From the NCBI GenBank assembly GCA_033816765.1, contig CM066292.1, positions 1,984,001 to 2,048,000 on the forward strand: a DNA stretch of 64,000 bases, read 5' to 3'. The position numbers were made by a program, and so were the translations under genes. Source of the stretch: Nothopassalora personata. Taxonomy: Eukaryota; Ascomycota; Dothideomycetes; Mycosphaerellales; Mycosphaerellaceae. This document shows, one piece after another, positions 1-11,172 of this stretch. The first letter of the stretch is position 1. The number at the start of each line of letters is the position of its first letter. The notes under the pieces are model-generated. The model was not told where the DNA came from. It worked only from the letters and a program-made list of their open reading frames with translations, and did no database searches.

Positions 1-2794
1 AGCACAGCACGACGGCCGCCGCTCCATGCATGATGGCGACAATGAGTCTTCCGTGCAGGTAGCTTCAGGCGTCGACGCTACAGAACGTCGGCGGTCTAGG
101 TGAGTTGCCCGCATCGCAGGCCAGGATCTGTGATGCGTTCACCGTGGCCGTCTATTTGTAGCCGATAGTGCCCTTTGAGACGACCGTAATCGAGATGAAG
201 GTGCGCATAGTCAGTACCAAAACATACCATCGGTGTTAAATATGGCGCCAGTCCAGCTGATCCGCGAGTTTGGGTCCAGGTTCAAATCCATTCGAAGTCC
301 CATTACGGATGCGTAGTGTCCGGGCGAATTGCATGCAGTGTGCCCATGTCGGTAAAGGTAGGAGATGTGCATCGATGCGATGAAAGACATTCCGGCCTTC
401 CTCTTGGCTATGTACTTGTTCCTGATCAACGACGCACCATGCGAGATCTTGAGCTGCAGTTCAATTAGACAATTCTCTATTTTCCCCGCAAATGATGAGC
501 CGATGCGGCCAGATCGCAGATTCAGAGGTGCAATGGTCGACTAAACCCGGGCGATGTCTCGTCCAAATCTCCAGAATTCGGTGACGTTCACCTGCCAAGT
601 ATGACCGTCATCTCTTTGAAGTTTGGTGCAAAGGGAAAGAGCATCGTCTTCTGGACTGCTTCATGAGGCCACGTGTCGACGTCGGCGGTCTTGCGCCCAG
701 GTCGATGCCGCCTCACTCAACTAATCTACCGGAAGATGGGACAGTATTACGTCCAGTCCTGCTCAGGCGAGGACAGAAGTTCGACAAGCCGGTATTGGCA
801 ACGCGCTCATGCATGCTCTCGCAGAAAAGCCGGGGTAGTGGCTCATGATGCTATCAAGACAACCTGACCGACCTTATGTCTCAGGTGGCTACTAAACATA
901 TCCGAATAGGGCCGATCCCCCATTCAACCTCCGTGTGTGGTATCAACACAGTTCACTAGATCGATGGCAAGAGATCAGTCGGCGGAGGGGCAAGAGATCG
1001 CCCTCAGGTGAGACACCAGGCGACGGTGGCTCTGGGCCTGTTGAGAGCTCGACGGGGCACGGTTTAGACGGGAGAGAGGGCCATGTGCGAGAGGCTTCCG
1101 GGACTCTGTTCGTCCCTGATCGCTCAGTTAGGAACGAGGAATACGGTGGCTGATCAGGTCTTGACGATGATAGACTGTAGACTCTGGGACAATGCCCATT
1201 TCATGAGTGCGGGTGAAGTCTTCCTGCTTCGTTGTATAGACACAAAAGCCACTGTATCGAGTCTCGTCAGTCTGTTCAAAATTCTTCCTCCCTTTCTTGC
1301 GCAAGTGTCATGCAGTTGTGTGGTCGTGCGGAGCAATACCCTATCGGGACTAGCGTCAAGGAATGATGACCAAGAAACGCAGCTGAGCACCTCACTACTC
1401 ACCAAAGAACACATCTGCACGCCATCAACATCCATCACGAACAACCGGGCGGCATCACGAAACCATCAGCATTCGCTGAGTACGGCCTGGCAAGGTGCGA
1501 CCGCATGTCTTCTGGCACGCCCTGGGCTGTAGCGCGACCGTCACGCCACCATGATCTTGCTTTGTTGAGCTTTCTTTCAGCTGATATTGTCCACGATTGT
1601 CCTTCGTTTGCACGCCCTGCACGCCTACCCGTCGCGGCTTCATACTTGATGGCCATTGTATTTGTCGACATCTGCTCTGACACCTCAGCATCACGAAAGG
1701 CTGCCGCCCATTCTACGATGTGGTCTTGCCACGTCACGTGCCGCTGGCTGACTTCCGTCGCATGGCATAGCACTCTCTGTGCACATTTTATATAGTCAAT
1801 ATCTTGTTTGAGACGCAGAATACTGGCAGACCTCTGAGTTTGCTGCCATGGTCTGACGACGATGCGCCTGCACCAATGCGATGGCAGGCCGGAAAAGGCA
1901 ATGGGTGAGCACGCGAGAGCTGCCGAGACATCGACCCAGGCTCATCAGTGAACCTCGAGCGTCTGCGGAAACTGCAGAAGCGGTTCCTAGCTGGCTCATC
2001 ACAGGCTTGACGAAGCAAACATTGCGCGCAACATTGTGTGCCCTTTGGCCACACACGTCGTCTTCGCGCGGTGAAATGAGAGCAGCCGCAGGACTTCTTC
2101 GAACCAGGTATGACCACTCCCCAGCTCTCCATGCTAAACGCTTAGGTCACTTCTGCCGTGCCGTGACGCGGCACCGATAGGCTGTTTGCATGGCGAACAG
2201 TGCTTGAGGCACTATGGCAGTGCACGTGATGTGAAGACTGCATTGCAGTTGGCCTACTCGATAACTCACGACAAGCTGGGTCACACAGCTAGCGTGGCCT
2301 GGTGCATACGTTGTAATGTTCTGGAGGGACCACAAGCCCGGCAGTCACAGATTGGCGAAGCACTTCTCAGCCCGTTGGAGCGGAGACACGGGCATGTTGA
2401 AACGGCATTACACTAACAGAAACGAGCTATGTGTTGTTGGCTGTGACATAGTTCACTGGAGGTGCACTGCGACCTGTAGTGACAATCTTGGGCAGAGCAG
2501 AGCTGACTGACCGTTCCATACCGGAAGGCTCACATGCCAAGAGCAGAGCGGGGACTCGATCGGCACCTGCGCCTGCAGCACATCTACTTTCGAGGGCGAG
2601 GTGGGTCGCTGGGGGCGTGCAGCAGTTCCATCATCACCACTGGCCATCTCCACTGAGTATTTCAGCCGTGTTGTTCTTTGTTGCCTCGTTATTCTACTCG
2701 GGCTGGCTTTTGCCGATTTTGCGGAGCGTGTCGTTTCTCCCCGAGACTTTGAAGTTCCCTTGCGCTGGTACAGGCGCACCTTGACTTTCGCCGT
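1..2794. other. Intergenic or unannotated left flank
   Basis: No gene can be supported here. Open frames are short (at most about 150 codons), overlap one another on both strands and show no recognisable motif or splice-linked continuation. The stretch immediately before 2795 is presumably the promoter and 5' UTR of the CTK1 gene. Base composition is like the neighbouring genes and there is no sign of RIP. A gene running in from the left edge cannot be excluded. Confidence 0.5.
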
Positions 2795-5700
2795 ATGGAC
2801 GGGTCATCGTTGGACAAACCTGAGCAAAGCTGGTCGGAGGGAGATAGTAGACACGAGCACCCAAGGCGTCGCAGCAGAGATACTCACGAGGGAGACAGTA
2901 CTGAGGTTGCAGGCGTCCGGGACACTTCAAAGCCAAGCGCTACTGCTGCTGCTGGCCGACCTCCACACTCTTCCACATACGCCATCTCAAGATCACCATC
3001 GCCAGACCGCCATCATCATCAGCGGGATCGTGCGAGAAGTCGGAGTAGGAGACGTTCTCGCTCACCAATATCTGCAAGACGAGATTTGTCTGGAGGAAGG
3101 CGTTCCCGCCAAGCGCAAGATCGAGCTTCTCGTCAGCATCAACCTTCCCGCCGACACGCCGAATCTCCAACGCCGCACAATCGTCGCATCTCGCGCTCTC
3201 CATCCGCCTCGACATCCCATCATCACTACAACAAACGCCATCGAAGTCGCACCCCCGAGGGACATTCCTCTACCTCCCGACGCCGTAACTCATCGAGCAG
3301 GGCAGCGAGAGGTGCAAGGTCGCCGAGGCCTGCACGGGACGAAGACGCACTGGCAGGCAGAAGACAGGCAGCCGAGCAAGACAGCCCCCGCCACTCGCGG
3401 TCGCAAGAATCAGAGCGACGTGCTGATTCACGGAGGCAGAGACGCCCGACGTCACCCGAAAGATATCCCAGAAGGGGAGATTCTACAGATCGTCATCGCC
3501 GACGCAGTCGTGATCGGCGATACTCGCGATCTCCTCCAGCTGAGAAACAGATAGACAGGGCCTACGGAGATACAAGAAGGCGTCGAGACGAGGCGTATCC
3601 GCGTGGTTCAAGGCGTTCACCGCCGCGGGCCAGAGATACTGATCGAGGAAGTCGCAGAGCCACACGTTCGCCTCTCGGCTCATCAGTCCGAGCGACGAGT
3701 CGTGAAAGCTTGAGAAAGGATCGCTCCTCTTATCACAAGCGTGACCATCATTCTCGTGAGCGCTCCACCAGCCGAGACAGTCGTCGCTCTCGCCAGGAAG
3801 AACGCGGAAAAGACACAGAGATGTATGGTCGTGGCAGCTATGTTGGTTATCCTCACGGACAGTCACCTTATCACCACAATGCGTATCAACAGTCCGGTCA
3901 TTCGCACAACGGATCACCTTATCACCAAGGCTATCAACAGCCGCTATCGCAGCCCGGCGGCCAATACTATCAACCACGATCAGGAAATCACTATGGCGGA
4001 TCACCGAACTTTCCAGCTCGCGAGCCTTTCCCAAGACCACCACAGCGTGGTGGCGCGGCGGTGCGAGGGGGTAGAGCACACTTTGCTAACTTATCCTGGA
4101 CTCCTGGCGATGGTGTGAAGGGTGGACATCTGGTCCAACCCGGCGACAAGCCAAAAGAAGGCACATCGAGTACGACTACACCACAGCTCAAGTCAGTAAT
4201 AGCGCCACCTGATCCGGAAGACGACGACAATCCGTTCAGACCTCCAGCCGACTTACGCGCGGAGGACGAGAGCGCCAGCAAGCGACGAAAGATCGAGGCA
4301 ACACAAGACACTGCTGCCGCGCCGAAGACTGCAGAAGAGCTGACGGCGCAGGCGGAACGTGAGAAGAACAAGATCAGCTTCTCGATTAAGGGGCGTGCAA
4401 GCATGGCAGCTGCTGAAAAGACACCGATCGTTTCCAAATCCAGCAAAGCAGACACATCACCTCTCCTCGCGAAGAAGTTGCCCTCCACGATCTCGCCACT
4501 GGTTCAGAGCACTGTTCAGAGTAATATGCCCAAGAGCTCGAACTATGTGGGCAACACTAGAGTTGGACCTCCACGACAGCCGTCACCTCCACGAACGCAA
4601 AAGAAGATGGTTAGAAAGAAGCGAATAAAGCCAAAGCCGCAACTCTCAGAAGAGCATGCGAAGTCCGATAGCGTATACTACAGGAAGACTGGCAACGACT
4701 CTGTGGTCGGCTCAGGCACATACGGGAAGGTCTACAAGGCGGTCCACGTGTACACTGGTGGGCTGGTGGCCTTGAAGAAGATTCGTATGGAAGGCGAGCG
4801 AGATGGCGTCAGTGCTTTATTGCCTACACTGATTGAATCATGCTAACGTGTCACAGTTTCCCGTCACCGCGATTCGCGAGATCAAGCTACTGCAGTCGCT
4901 CAATCACGTCAACGTTGTGCCTCTACTTGAAGTCATGGTCGAGCGTAATGACTGCTTCATGGTCTTCGAGTACATGTCGCATGATCTTACTGGCCTCCTC
5001 AACCATCCGACCTTTGCGCTCTCCGCTGGACACAAGAAGGATCTTGCCAAGCAGATGTTCGAGGGCTTGGATTACCTGCACAAGAGAGGCGTTCTCCATC
5101 GAGACATAAAAGCTGCCAACATTCTGGTTTCGAACTCTGGTGTTCTCAAGTTCGCAGACTTCGGTCTAGCCCGCTTCTATCAGAAGCGACAGAAACAGGA
5201 CTATACCAACCGTGTTATCACCATCTGGTATCGAAGTCCAGAGCTTTTGCTGGGTGAGACACAATACGGACCTGCCGTAGACATCTGGAGTGCGGCATGC
5301 GTCCTCGTCGAGATCTTCACTAGACATGCCATCTTCCCTGGCGATGGAAGTGAGATCAATCAGCTTGACAAAATCTACCAGGTCCTCGGTACACCATCGC
5401 GCAGTGAGTGGCCCGGGGTCTCTGAGCTGCAATGGTACGAGCTTCTCCGACCGACCCACCGAAGCGCCTCCACCTTCAAGGAAAAGTACCAGGACAAAGT
5501 CTCGCCTGAGGCCTTTGAGCTGCTGGAGGCGATGTTCTCGTACGATCCCAATAACAGACCGACCGCTTCTGACGTCCTGGAACATCCATACTTCACCACT
5601 GAAGAGCCGAAGCCTGCGCAAGTCGTCGAACTGGCGGATCTTGAAGGCGACTGGCACGAATTCGAGTCGAAAGCACTTCGAAAGGAGAAGGAGAAGCAGG

Positions 5701-5816
5701 AGCGCGAAAGTCGGAGACGCGAGCGCGAGGGCGAAAAGCGCAAAGCGGAAGAGTCGGCTGGTGGTGAAGCCAAGAGGCCGAAGACTGGCGAACCGGCAGC
5801 TGCTCCAACAGGATAG
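2795..5816 (+). CDS. CTK1: CTD kinase catalytic subunit (CTDK-I alpha, Ctk1/CDK12-like)
   Basis: Cyclin-dependent kinase expected to phosphorylate Ser2 of the RNA polymerase II C-terminal repeats in the nucleus, as part of CTDK-I. Two exons: 2795-4807 and 4857-5816, with a 49-bp intron (donor GTCAGT, branch TGCTAAC, acceptor CAG). The spliced product is 990 aa. Residues about 1-350 are an Arg/Ser-rich (SR-like) region, then a Tyr/Gly/Gln-rich stretch and a linker. The kinase domain runs from about 632 to 918: glycine loop VGSGTYGKV, catalytic Lys661, PVTAIREI helix (Glu679), HRDIKAANIL (Asp754), DFGLA (Asp772), T-loop Thr788, SPE 798-800. An exceptionally basic/acidic charged tail follows. 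The long SR N-terminus and the GERDGFPVTAIREIKLL junction favour Ctk1 over Bur1. The start is the first ATG giving the full SR region. The stop is TAG, and the frame stays open beyond it (next entry). Confidence 0.88.
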
Positions 5817-6383
5817 GCTCCTGATAGCGACGACAACCTCACTTGCAGCGACGATAATCTTGCCAACAGTGATGATGATCTTGCCAACAGCGATTATGAC
5901 ATTTCCGACGGCGTCGATGGTCTGTCTGACGATGATGATCTTGCTGATAGCAATGATGACCTTACTGATAGCGACGATGATCGTGTACCGTTTGCGCCAT
6001 CTGCTGCGCTTGTGCCACACGACCCAACAAAGGTGACTGCCGCAGAGCGTGACGAGTATACACGACGAATGCTCGCTTCGCTAGCAGAGAACTACCGGAC
6101 TTTGAAAGCGAATGAGAGCAAGGAGGCCTTGGGCACTGCGAATGAAAGGGGCGAAGGGACAGCTTTAGAGCACCAGGTTGGTCCACCGCCACCTGTAAGG
6201 CCTGCCGATCTGTTGTTCAGCAATGCTACCGATCAGCACTTTTCGAGACTTGTACCGAATCAGAGTTCTGGTGGTATGCCCATTTCGGGGCAAAATAGTG
6301 GGCGAGAAGCAGTCTCGGACGATGGACGGTCAAGTGACGCTCAACAAGCAGCCTCGGACGAGGAAGGTGGCCACGAGCGCTGA
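5817..6383 (+). other. 188-codon open frame continuing in phase after the CTK1 stop
   Basis: Directly after the CTK1 TAG (5814-5816) the same frame is open for 188 codons to TGA at 6381-6383. It starts with an Asp/Ser-rich heptad repeat and continues into a mixed-composition segment with an internal Met at 6012 (start of 123 codons). I see no splice pair that removes the TAG in frame; one candidate, GTGGTG at 5761 with TTGCAG ending 5848, breaks the phase. It could be a lost C-terminal tail after a CAG-to-TAG mutation, a readthrough extension, a separate small gene starting at 6012, or chance in a 3' UTR. No function is assigned. Confidence 0.4.
5826..5969 (+). repeat. 21-bp tandem repeat encoding S-D-D-[ND]-L-[AT]-[ND] heptads
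   Basis: Seven degenerate units of 21 bp (the sixth is 18 bp) begin at 5826, 5847, 5868, 5889, 5910, 5931 and 5949. In the frame of the upstream kinase they encode acidic heptads such as SDDNLAN and SDDDLAN. Unit length is a multiple of three throughout, so the coding phase is kept. Confidence 0.7.
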
Positions 6384-6520
6384 GACATGAAATTCATAGA
6401 GCATGAGGGAAGGGCTCACAGCCAGCATAGAATAGACGACCCGTTATAGAACAATAAGGCTGTTGTGCATAGCGTGTGAGCGATCAAGCTTGGCATCACT
6501 GCCACAAGTCATGTCTCATC

Positions 6521-7331
6521 CTACGCAGGACTCCCTCTATTCTTCTCCGCGCCCGTCTCAGTCTTCAGATCCTCCTTCTTAACCGTCTCACTCGCCTTCA
6601 ACGGCGGAAAGGCAAAAGTCTCACTCCTGCCTCCCTTCAACCCTTCCCACCTCCCATACGTCTTCGTGTTCGTCCACGTTAACATGCCCACCCACGGCTG
6701 TACATTCCAGTGCAGTGTCAAGGTCACATTCTCCCTCTCGGCGATCTTCCCCGTCGCATCCGTAATCTGATACTTCGGCTTTTGGCCCTCTAGGCGCACG
6801 ATGCCTGGTGACCCGCCGGCTGGGTACGAAGCACCTCCCTTGGCCTTGAGAGCTTTCTTCTCCTTTGCCGTGAGTTCCTTGGAGGTGGGGTGGATGTAGG
6901 TGTTTTCGTGGAAGGGGGCGTCGGAGGAGGGGATGATGGCGTCCCAGATCACGGCTTCGGAGGCGGGGATTGTGGAGGGATCTTTTGAGGGGTAGGAGGC
7001 TTCGACCCAGAGGAAGATTTGTTTGGTGTTCCAGTTGAAGAGGGAGGTGAGGTCGGTGGTGAGGTCGAAGGTTACGTGTGCGTATTCTTCGCGTTTCGAC
7101 GAGTAGTAGTGGGGGCGGCCTTTGGCTCTGTGAGGGATCGTCAGACGGATGTTGCAGCGGTTCATGTGTACTGTGGCCATGAGCTTACACTTTCACGTTG
7201 TTGAGCTCGAGGCTTGCAGTGGGAGCTTGTGGGCTTAGGAGGACGCTGAGGGCGATGGCGGCTGCTACGGCGAAGGCGACGGAGGTGAAGAACCCGAAGA
7301 CATTCTGGATACGCGCAAAGCTGGAGTGCAT
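6521..7331 (-). CDS. SPC3: Signal peptidase complex subunit 3 (SPC22/23 family)
   Basis: Non-catalytic, single-pass ER membrane subunit of the signal peptidase complex, which cleaves signal peptides from secretory proteins. Exon 1 is 7331-7189 and exon 2 is 7127-6521; the 61-bp intron has donor GTAAGC, branch CTGAC and acceptor CACAG and joins phase 2 to give NVKVAKGRPHYY. The product is 249 aa. N-terminal MHSSFARIQNVFGFFTS followed by an Ala-rich hydrophobic segment (about residues 12-33) is the family's cytosolic tail and membrane anchor. The lumenal part has the typical FDLTTDLTSLFNWNTKQIF motif and LHWNVQPWVGMLTW. The basic/acidic C-terminal extension (about 215-249) is usual in filamentous fungi. 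The gene is convergent with CTK1 and divergent from the PTH11-like gene. Missing exon 1 would leave a start at 7180 without the anchor, so the spliced model is preferred. Confidence 0.9.
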
Positions 7332-8671
7332 GCTGGGTGGTGTTGGTGACAGACTTGCTGTCGTGGTGTGGGTGGACTACATGCACTATACTATGCTGCA
7401 CGTTTACGGTACAGCTAGAGCTATACGTTGCTTGAGGAGTCGGAACAGCGGTCGTCGGATCTTGCCGAATGGGCTGAAGCTTGTTCTGAGTCGTGTCTTC
7501 TCTACTACAATTTACATGGCCATCACCAGCTTTCTTGTCACTTGCAGCCCTCCCATCGCATTCTCCGAGCGATGGACGAGCTTTGCACGACATGGGCCTC
7601 CACTTCTCCATTGTGGCGACAGACTGACTGCGTGATCCACATTCACACTGGCGAGTCGTCAGGCTATGGGGCCCGGCGGGCCTCTTCGCTGATGCTGCTG
7701 CTAAGATGAGATGCCACCAATGGGCACGAGACTGGACGCCCCCAGCTGATTCTGTGTGAGCATTCCTCCCTCTGGACTCTTTCGGACGCGCGCTTGCAAC
7801 GGTTTCAGGGCTCGTCGTACAGTATGCGCGATTATTTGGATGCTTCCGTACTGCATGAAGCTGTACTACCGGAGTGCGCGCAGGTCGTCTGCCAGCAATT
7901 TTCCGACGGCACACACCACGAGTCCTACCGTACTGTACGCATGAAAAGCCTTGTTTACACGCAACTCATGCCGGTGCAGCGCCACCAGTACATGCGACCG
8001 AATTCCACTCGACAGTAGTTACCCGTTCATCGCTGCTGCGTCAGACCAAAAGGCGGCCCGGAAGAATCTCGCGTGCAGTGGCACAGTGACATCTGCAGCT
8101 AAACCTTCTAGCGCAGAAGACCCATCAACCTCAGACCCGATTAAGCCTCCACCCGTCGTCCTACGTCTTCTCTTCGTCAAATCAACCAGAAAATCACAGC
8201 ACGACTCGCAAGTACTTCTCTGTGCTTGTTCAGCCATGCTCGGCCGCCAGCTTCTCATGCCACATCGATCCACTTTCCGACTTTCCCCCCCTCATCACCC
8301 GCCCTGTCCTCCTCTTGTGGCAGCACAACCACGTCTCGACATGCGTATCCCGATCTTTCATCACTTCGCATACCCTGGAAAACGTGGGTATTGCCTGCAT
8401 TTCATCAAGGCCATGCGTCTGTTTGTCGATCGTTAGCCGCTTCCTTCTTGGTTTCTCCCTGCCTTAGGGCCTTTTCATGATCGTTGCTGACCTGGGGCAC
8501 GCTTGGCCTGTCACTATCCATGTGGAGTGCCGTCCTCGAAGTCGACCTCCCTGCTTGTGCTTGCCGACCTCGTCTGTAGGCATGGTGGTCAAGTCCAATT
8601 CGTGAACAGCTCGAGCTTTGGGTACTCGACAAAGCCACTTCGTCTCCGGATCGTGGCAATCAGCAACAGAC
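7332..8671. promoter_or_regulatory. Divergent intergenic region between SPC3 and the PTH11-like gene
   Basis: About 1.34 kb between two divergently transcribed genes and therefore likely to hold both promoters. A pyrimidine-rich tract at about 8260-8330 lies 340-410 bp upstream of the PTH11-like start, a common feature of fungal promoters. I see no supported coding sequence; the open frames are short and lack motifs. No defined transcription-factor site is claimed. Confidence 0.4.
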
Positions 8672-10044
8672 ATGGCGGCGAGCGGCCACGCGCCTGGGAG
8701 TGCCGTCGTGGGTGTCACGATATCTTTCACCATACTGGCCCTCATCGCGACCTCACTACGACTCATCACGCGCTTCGGCATCGTCCGAAATGCCGGTCTC
8801 GACGACCTGATCATATCCATCGCCGTCGTACTGTCTCTCGTTCTGACCATGACTATGTGTCTACAAGGTACGGTTGATGCAAATTGTTCTGGCCGGAAGT
8901 CAGAGCATTAACGAAAATGCAGTGAAGTATGGCATGGGACGACACGCAGCCAGCTTGACTGATCATGAGAACGTCTGGTCCTTGATATGGTTTTGGGCTT
9001 CTGTTTGGATCTACTATCTCGCACTATGCTTTGCCAAGCTATCGATTCTGCTGCAGTATTTGCGCATCTTTCCCCACCGGACATTCCGCACAGCATGCTT
9101 CACGTTGATGGCCGTCATTGTAGGCTGGACTTTGTGGGCATTCTTCAGTGCGCTCTTTGCATGCTGGCCGATACAATCCTTCTGGCACCCGGAGATGCCC
9201 AGGTTCTGCTTGGATCGATTGGCCGTATGGTGCGTGATAAGGTCAGTGAAGTATACTTTGAAATACATACTGATGCACGACAGGTTCTCGAATGCAGCAG
9301 TCAATATCATCACCGACATCTGCACAGCTATACTTCCCTTGCCAGTACTCAAGAGCTTGAATCTGCCAAAGAGACAGAAGCACATACTCATGGCAGTTTT
9401 CGGCCTCGGAGGTGAGCTTTGAGAGATCGTGGTTAGATGTGCTCCAGGCTGACCGTCGTGCAGGTGTGACCTGTTTATGCTCCATCCTTCGCCTGTCTGG
9501 CTTGTACGCCATCTCGAAAACATCCGACATCAGCTGGGACAATCCTCTGGCAGCACTCTGGTCCTCCATGGAGGTCAACGTCGGCATATTGTGCAGTTGC
9601 CTTCCCACCCTTAAGGGCTGCATCTCCCGCTACTGCCCAGCCATCTTCAAGAATTCCGGCTACAGCTCACGACACATGACCCCTTTAGAGCTCGGGAATC
9701 CTGGCAAGTCCCACGCGAGCTGCACCGCGGACCACAGCCAGACCGACAGCCACATTAAATCTGCAGGCAGGCCCTCAAGATTCGCAGGACGATTCGGCAG
9801 CATGAAAGCGAAAGAGCTGAAAGATTTTGAACAAGGCGGTAGTCAGAGTACACAAAGTGAAAGAGATGGAGGCAGCCCGACGAGGGAGATTACGAGAGGC
9901 TTTTGTGCGAATCGCACGCAGGCTATTCCGGGGATACACGTCACGACGATTGTCGAGCAGGAGGAGGAACGGCACGTCCCCGGAGAGGAGACTTCAGCGC
10001 ATGAAAGTGAAAGTATGAAGGGTTTGGTGGTGGCATGTGCATGA
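8672..10044 (+). CDS. PTH11-like seven-transmembrane protein (fungal rhodopsin-like domain)
   Basis: Predicted plasma-membrane receptor-like protein of the large ascomycete PTH11-related family; ligand unknown. Four exons: 8672-8867, 8923-9229, 9284-9411, 9464-10044, with introns of 55, 54 and 52 bp (donors GTACGG, GTGCGT, GTGAGC) that keep phase exactly. The product is 403 aa. Seven hydrophobic segments are seen: GVTISFTILALIATSLRL; DLIISIAVVLSLVLTM; the Trp-rich SLIWFWASVWIYYLALCFAK; FTLMAVIVGWTLWAFFSAL; VNIITDICTAILPLPVL; HILMAVFGLGGVTCLCSIL; and ALWSSMEVNVGILCSCLP. The FAKLSILLQYLRIF, TDICTAILPLPVL and LWSSMEVNVGILCSCLPTLK signatures are those of the family. There is no N-terminal CFEM domain. 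The cytosolic tail (about 310-403) is charged and low in complexity. The first Met at 8672 is chosen because helix 1 follows at once. Confidence 0.85.
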
Positions 10045-10448
10045 CCTTCTCGGCCAGAAATCCGACGTGGAAGGTGGTGGCTGTGCCACGGATGTGCACC
10101 GTGAAGGAATCCTGGAGATATCTCTCACCTTGTATCATGGTCCGGCTTGGCAGGATCACAGGACTGATACGAAGGCGGCGAGCGGTATTCGGGCGACATT
10201 TCTCCTACCCAGAACACGGTGATAGTCGTAGAAATGTCCCACAGCAGGTGTAGATATCGTTTCAACAATAATAATGCAGATTCTATCACTTCCTTCCCCC
10301 TCGTAGAACGGCTCCCAGTTTCCAGATAAGCTTTCTCACTCTCGTTCCTTGCTCTCGCCGCTTCTCTAGCTCCAACACCGACCGTCGCCACACACTCCAA
10401 GCCACTCGTCCGCGCTTCGAGGGTATTTGCCATGCTGATGCGGCACGA
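10045..10448. other. Intergenic, 3' of the PTH11-like gene
   Basis: About 400 bp with no supported gene. It presumably carries the PTH11-like 3' UTR. A short reverse-strand frame (10125-10433) has no recognisable features. Confidence 0.4.
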
Positions 10449-10670
10449 TCAGAAACTTCGAATTCTCTCGGTCATGGCTCCGGCGGTGTTTTGAGCTTGT
10501 AAGAGCTCCTGCCGCGTCCGGTCCGGGCGAGCTTTTGGTTTGCTGAACGCCTGCTCCTGCTGTAGGCGCGCTATCTTGCGGTTTAGAGATTTAGCGCCGG
10601 TGGGTTGTGGCGGTTGTGGTTGGAGGGACTTCGGGAGGGAGGGAGGTGCCGGTGGATTTGGATGGGGCAT
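10449..10670 (-). CDS. Possible small coiled-coil protein, unrecognised
   Basis: A 73-codon reverse-strand frame. It begins with a Pro-rich segment, then has a charged, helix-forming segment (KSLNRKIARLQQEQAF and a following Gln/Glu/Arg-rich part) that looks more like protein than the surrounding frames. An A/T-rich CATATATATG sits at its start codon. I do not recognise a family, and no splice-linked exon was found. It may be a real small gene, an exon of a longer one, or chance. Confidence 0.3.
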   Translation of the reverse strand: MPHPNPPAPPSLPKSLQPQPPQPTGAKSLNRKIARLQQEQAFSKPKARPDRTRQELLQAQNTAGAMTERIRSF

Positions 10671-11172
10671 ATATATGGAGGAAGTGGACGGACGGGATGC
10701 TGATCTGGAGAGGAGGGGATGTGAGGATAAGAAGGTGCAGGGTGTGGTGGTGGTGATGGTTTATTAGGGATTCATCGTTGGTGTGGTGGTGATGGGCTGT
10801 TTGCGGGATCGCACTTTGGATGTCATCATGGTTCGTTGTTGAGGTATATCGTGATGTAATCGGGAGATGCGATAGACTTTCTTCTCTAGAACTATTCGTT
10901 TCGGGAGGCGAGCGCGAGCGCGAGCGTGGTGGAGATGGATACGAAACGAAACGGAAACGAAAACGAAACGAAACATGCATGTCATACGAAACCCAAGCAA
11001 GCCGTCATGACTCCTTCCCAGCCACTCCATCATCATCATCGCAACTCCTTTCTACTCCTCCTGACTACTCACTTCCATACCCATCATCACCTTGCTCATA
11101 TCCTCCCCCTCCAGCCGGCCCTCCACCCCACAACTCCCGATTCCCAATCCTCCAACTCTGTCTAAAAAAAGC
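10671..11172. repeat. Low-complexity intergenic stretch with GAAAC and GCGAGC repeats
   Basis: Between the small ORF and the next gene. It contains a short GCGAGC repeat (about 10908-10925) and a run of GAAAC-type repeats (about 10939-10974). The downstream part, to about 11160, is C/T-rich on the plus strand. Frames crossing it are low-complexity (His/Thr- or Arg/Phe-rich) and not supported as genes. Confidence 0.5.

Noticed and set aside
2601..3554. 317-codon plus-strand frame overlapping the start of CTK1, and a long minus frame at 3483-4079
   Set aside because: Both are shadows of the Arg/Ser-rich CTK1 N-terminus; they lack motifs and break where the SR composition ends.
5166..6020. 284-codon minus-strand frame with many Ile/Val repeats
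   Set aside because: It is the reverse complement of the acidic heptad repeat and the kinase C-terminal part; no independent support.
7162..7914. 250-codon minus-strand frame upstream of SPC3
   Set aside because: Covers SPC3 exon 1 in the wrong frame and continues into its promoter; composition is not protein-like.
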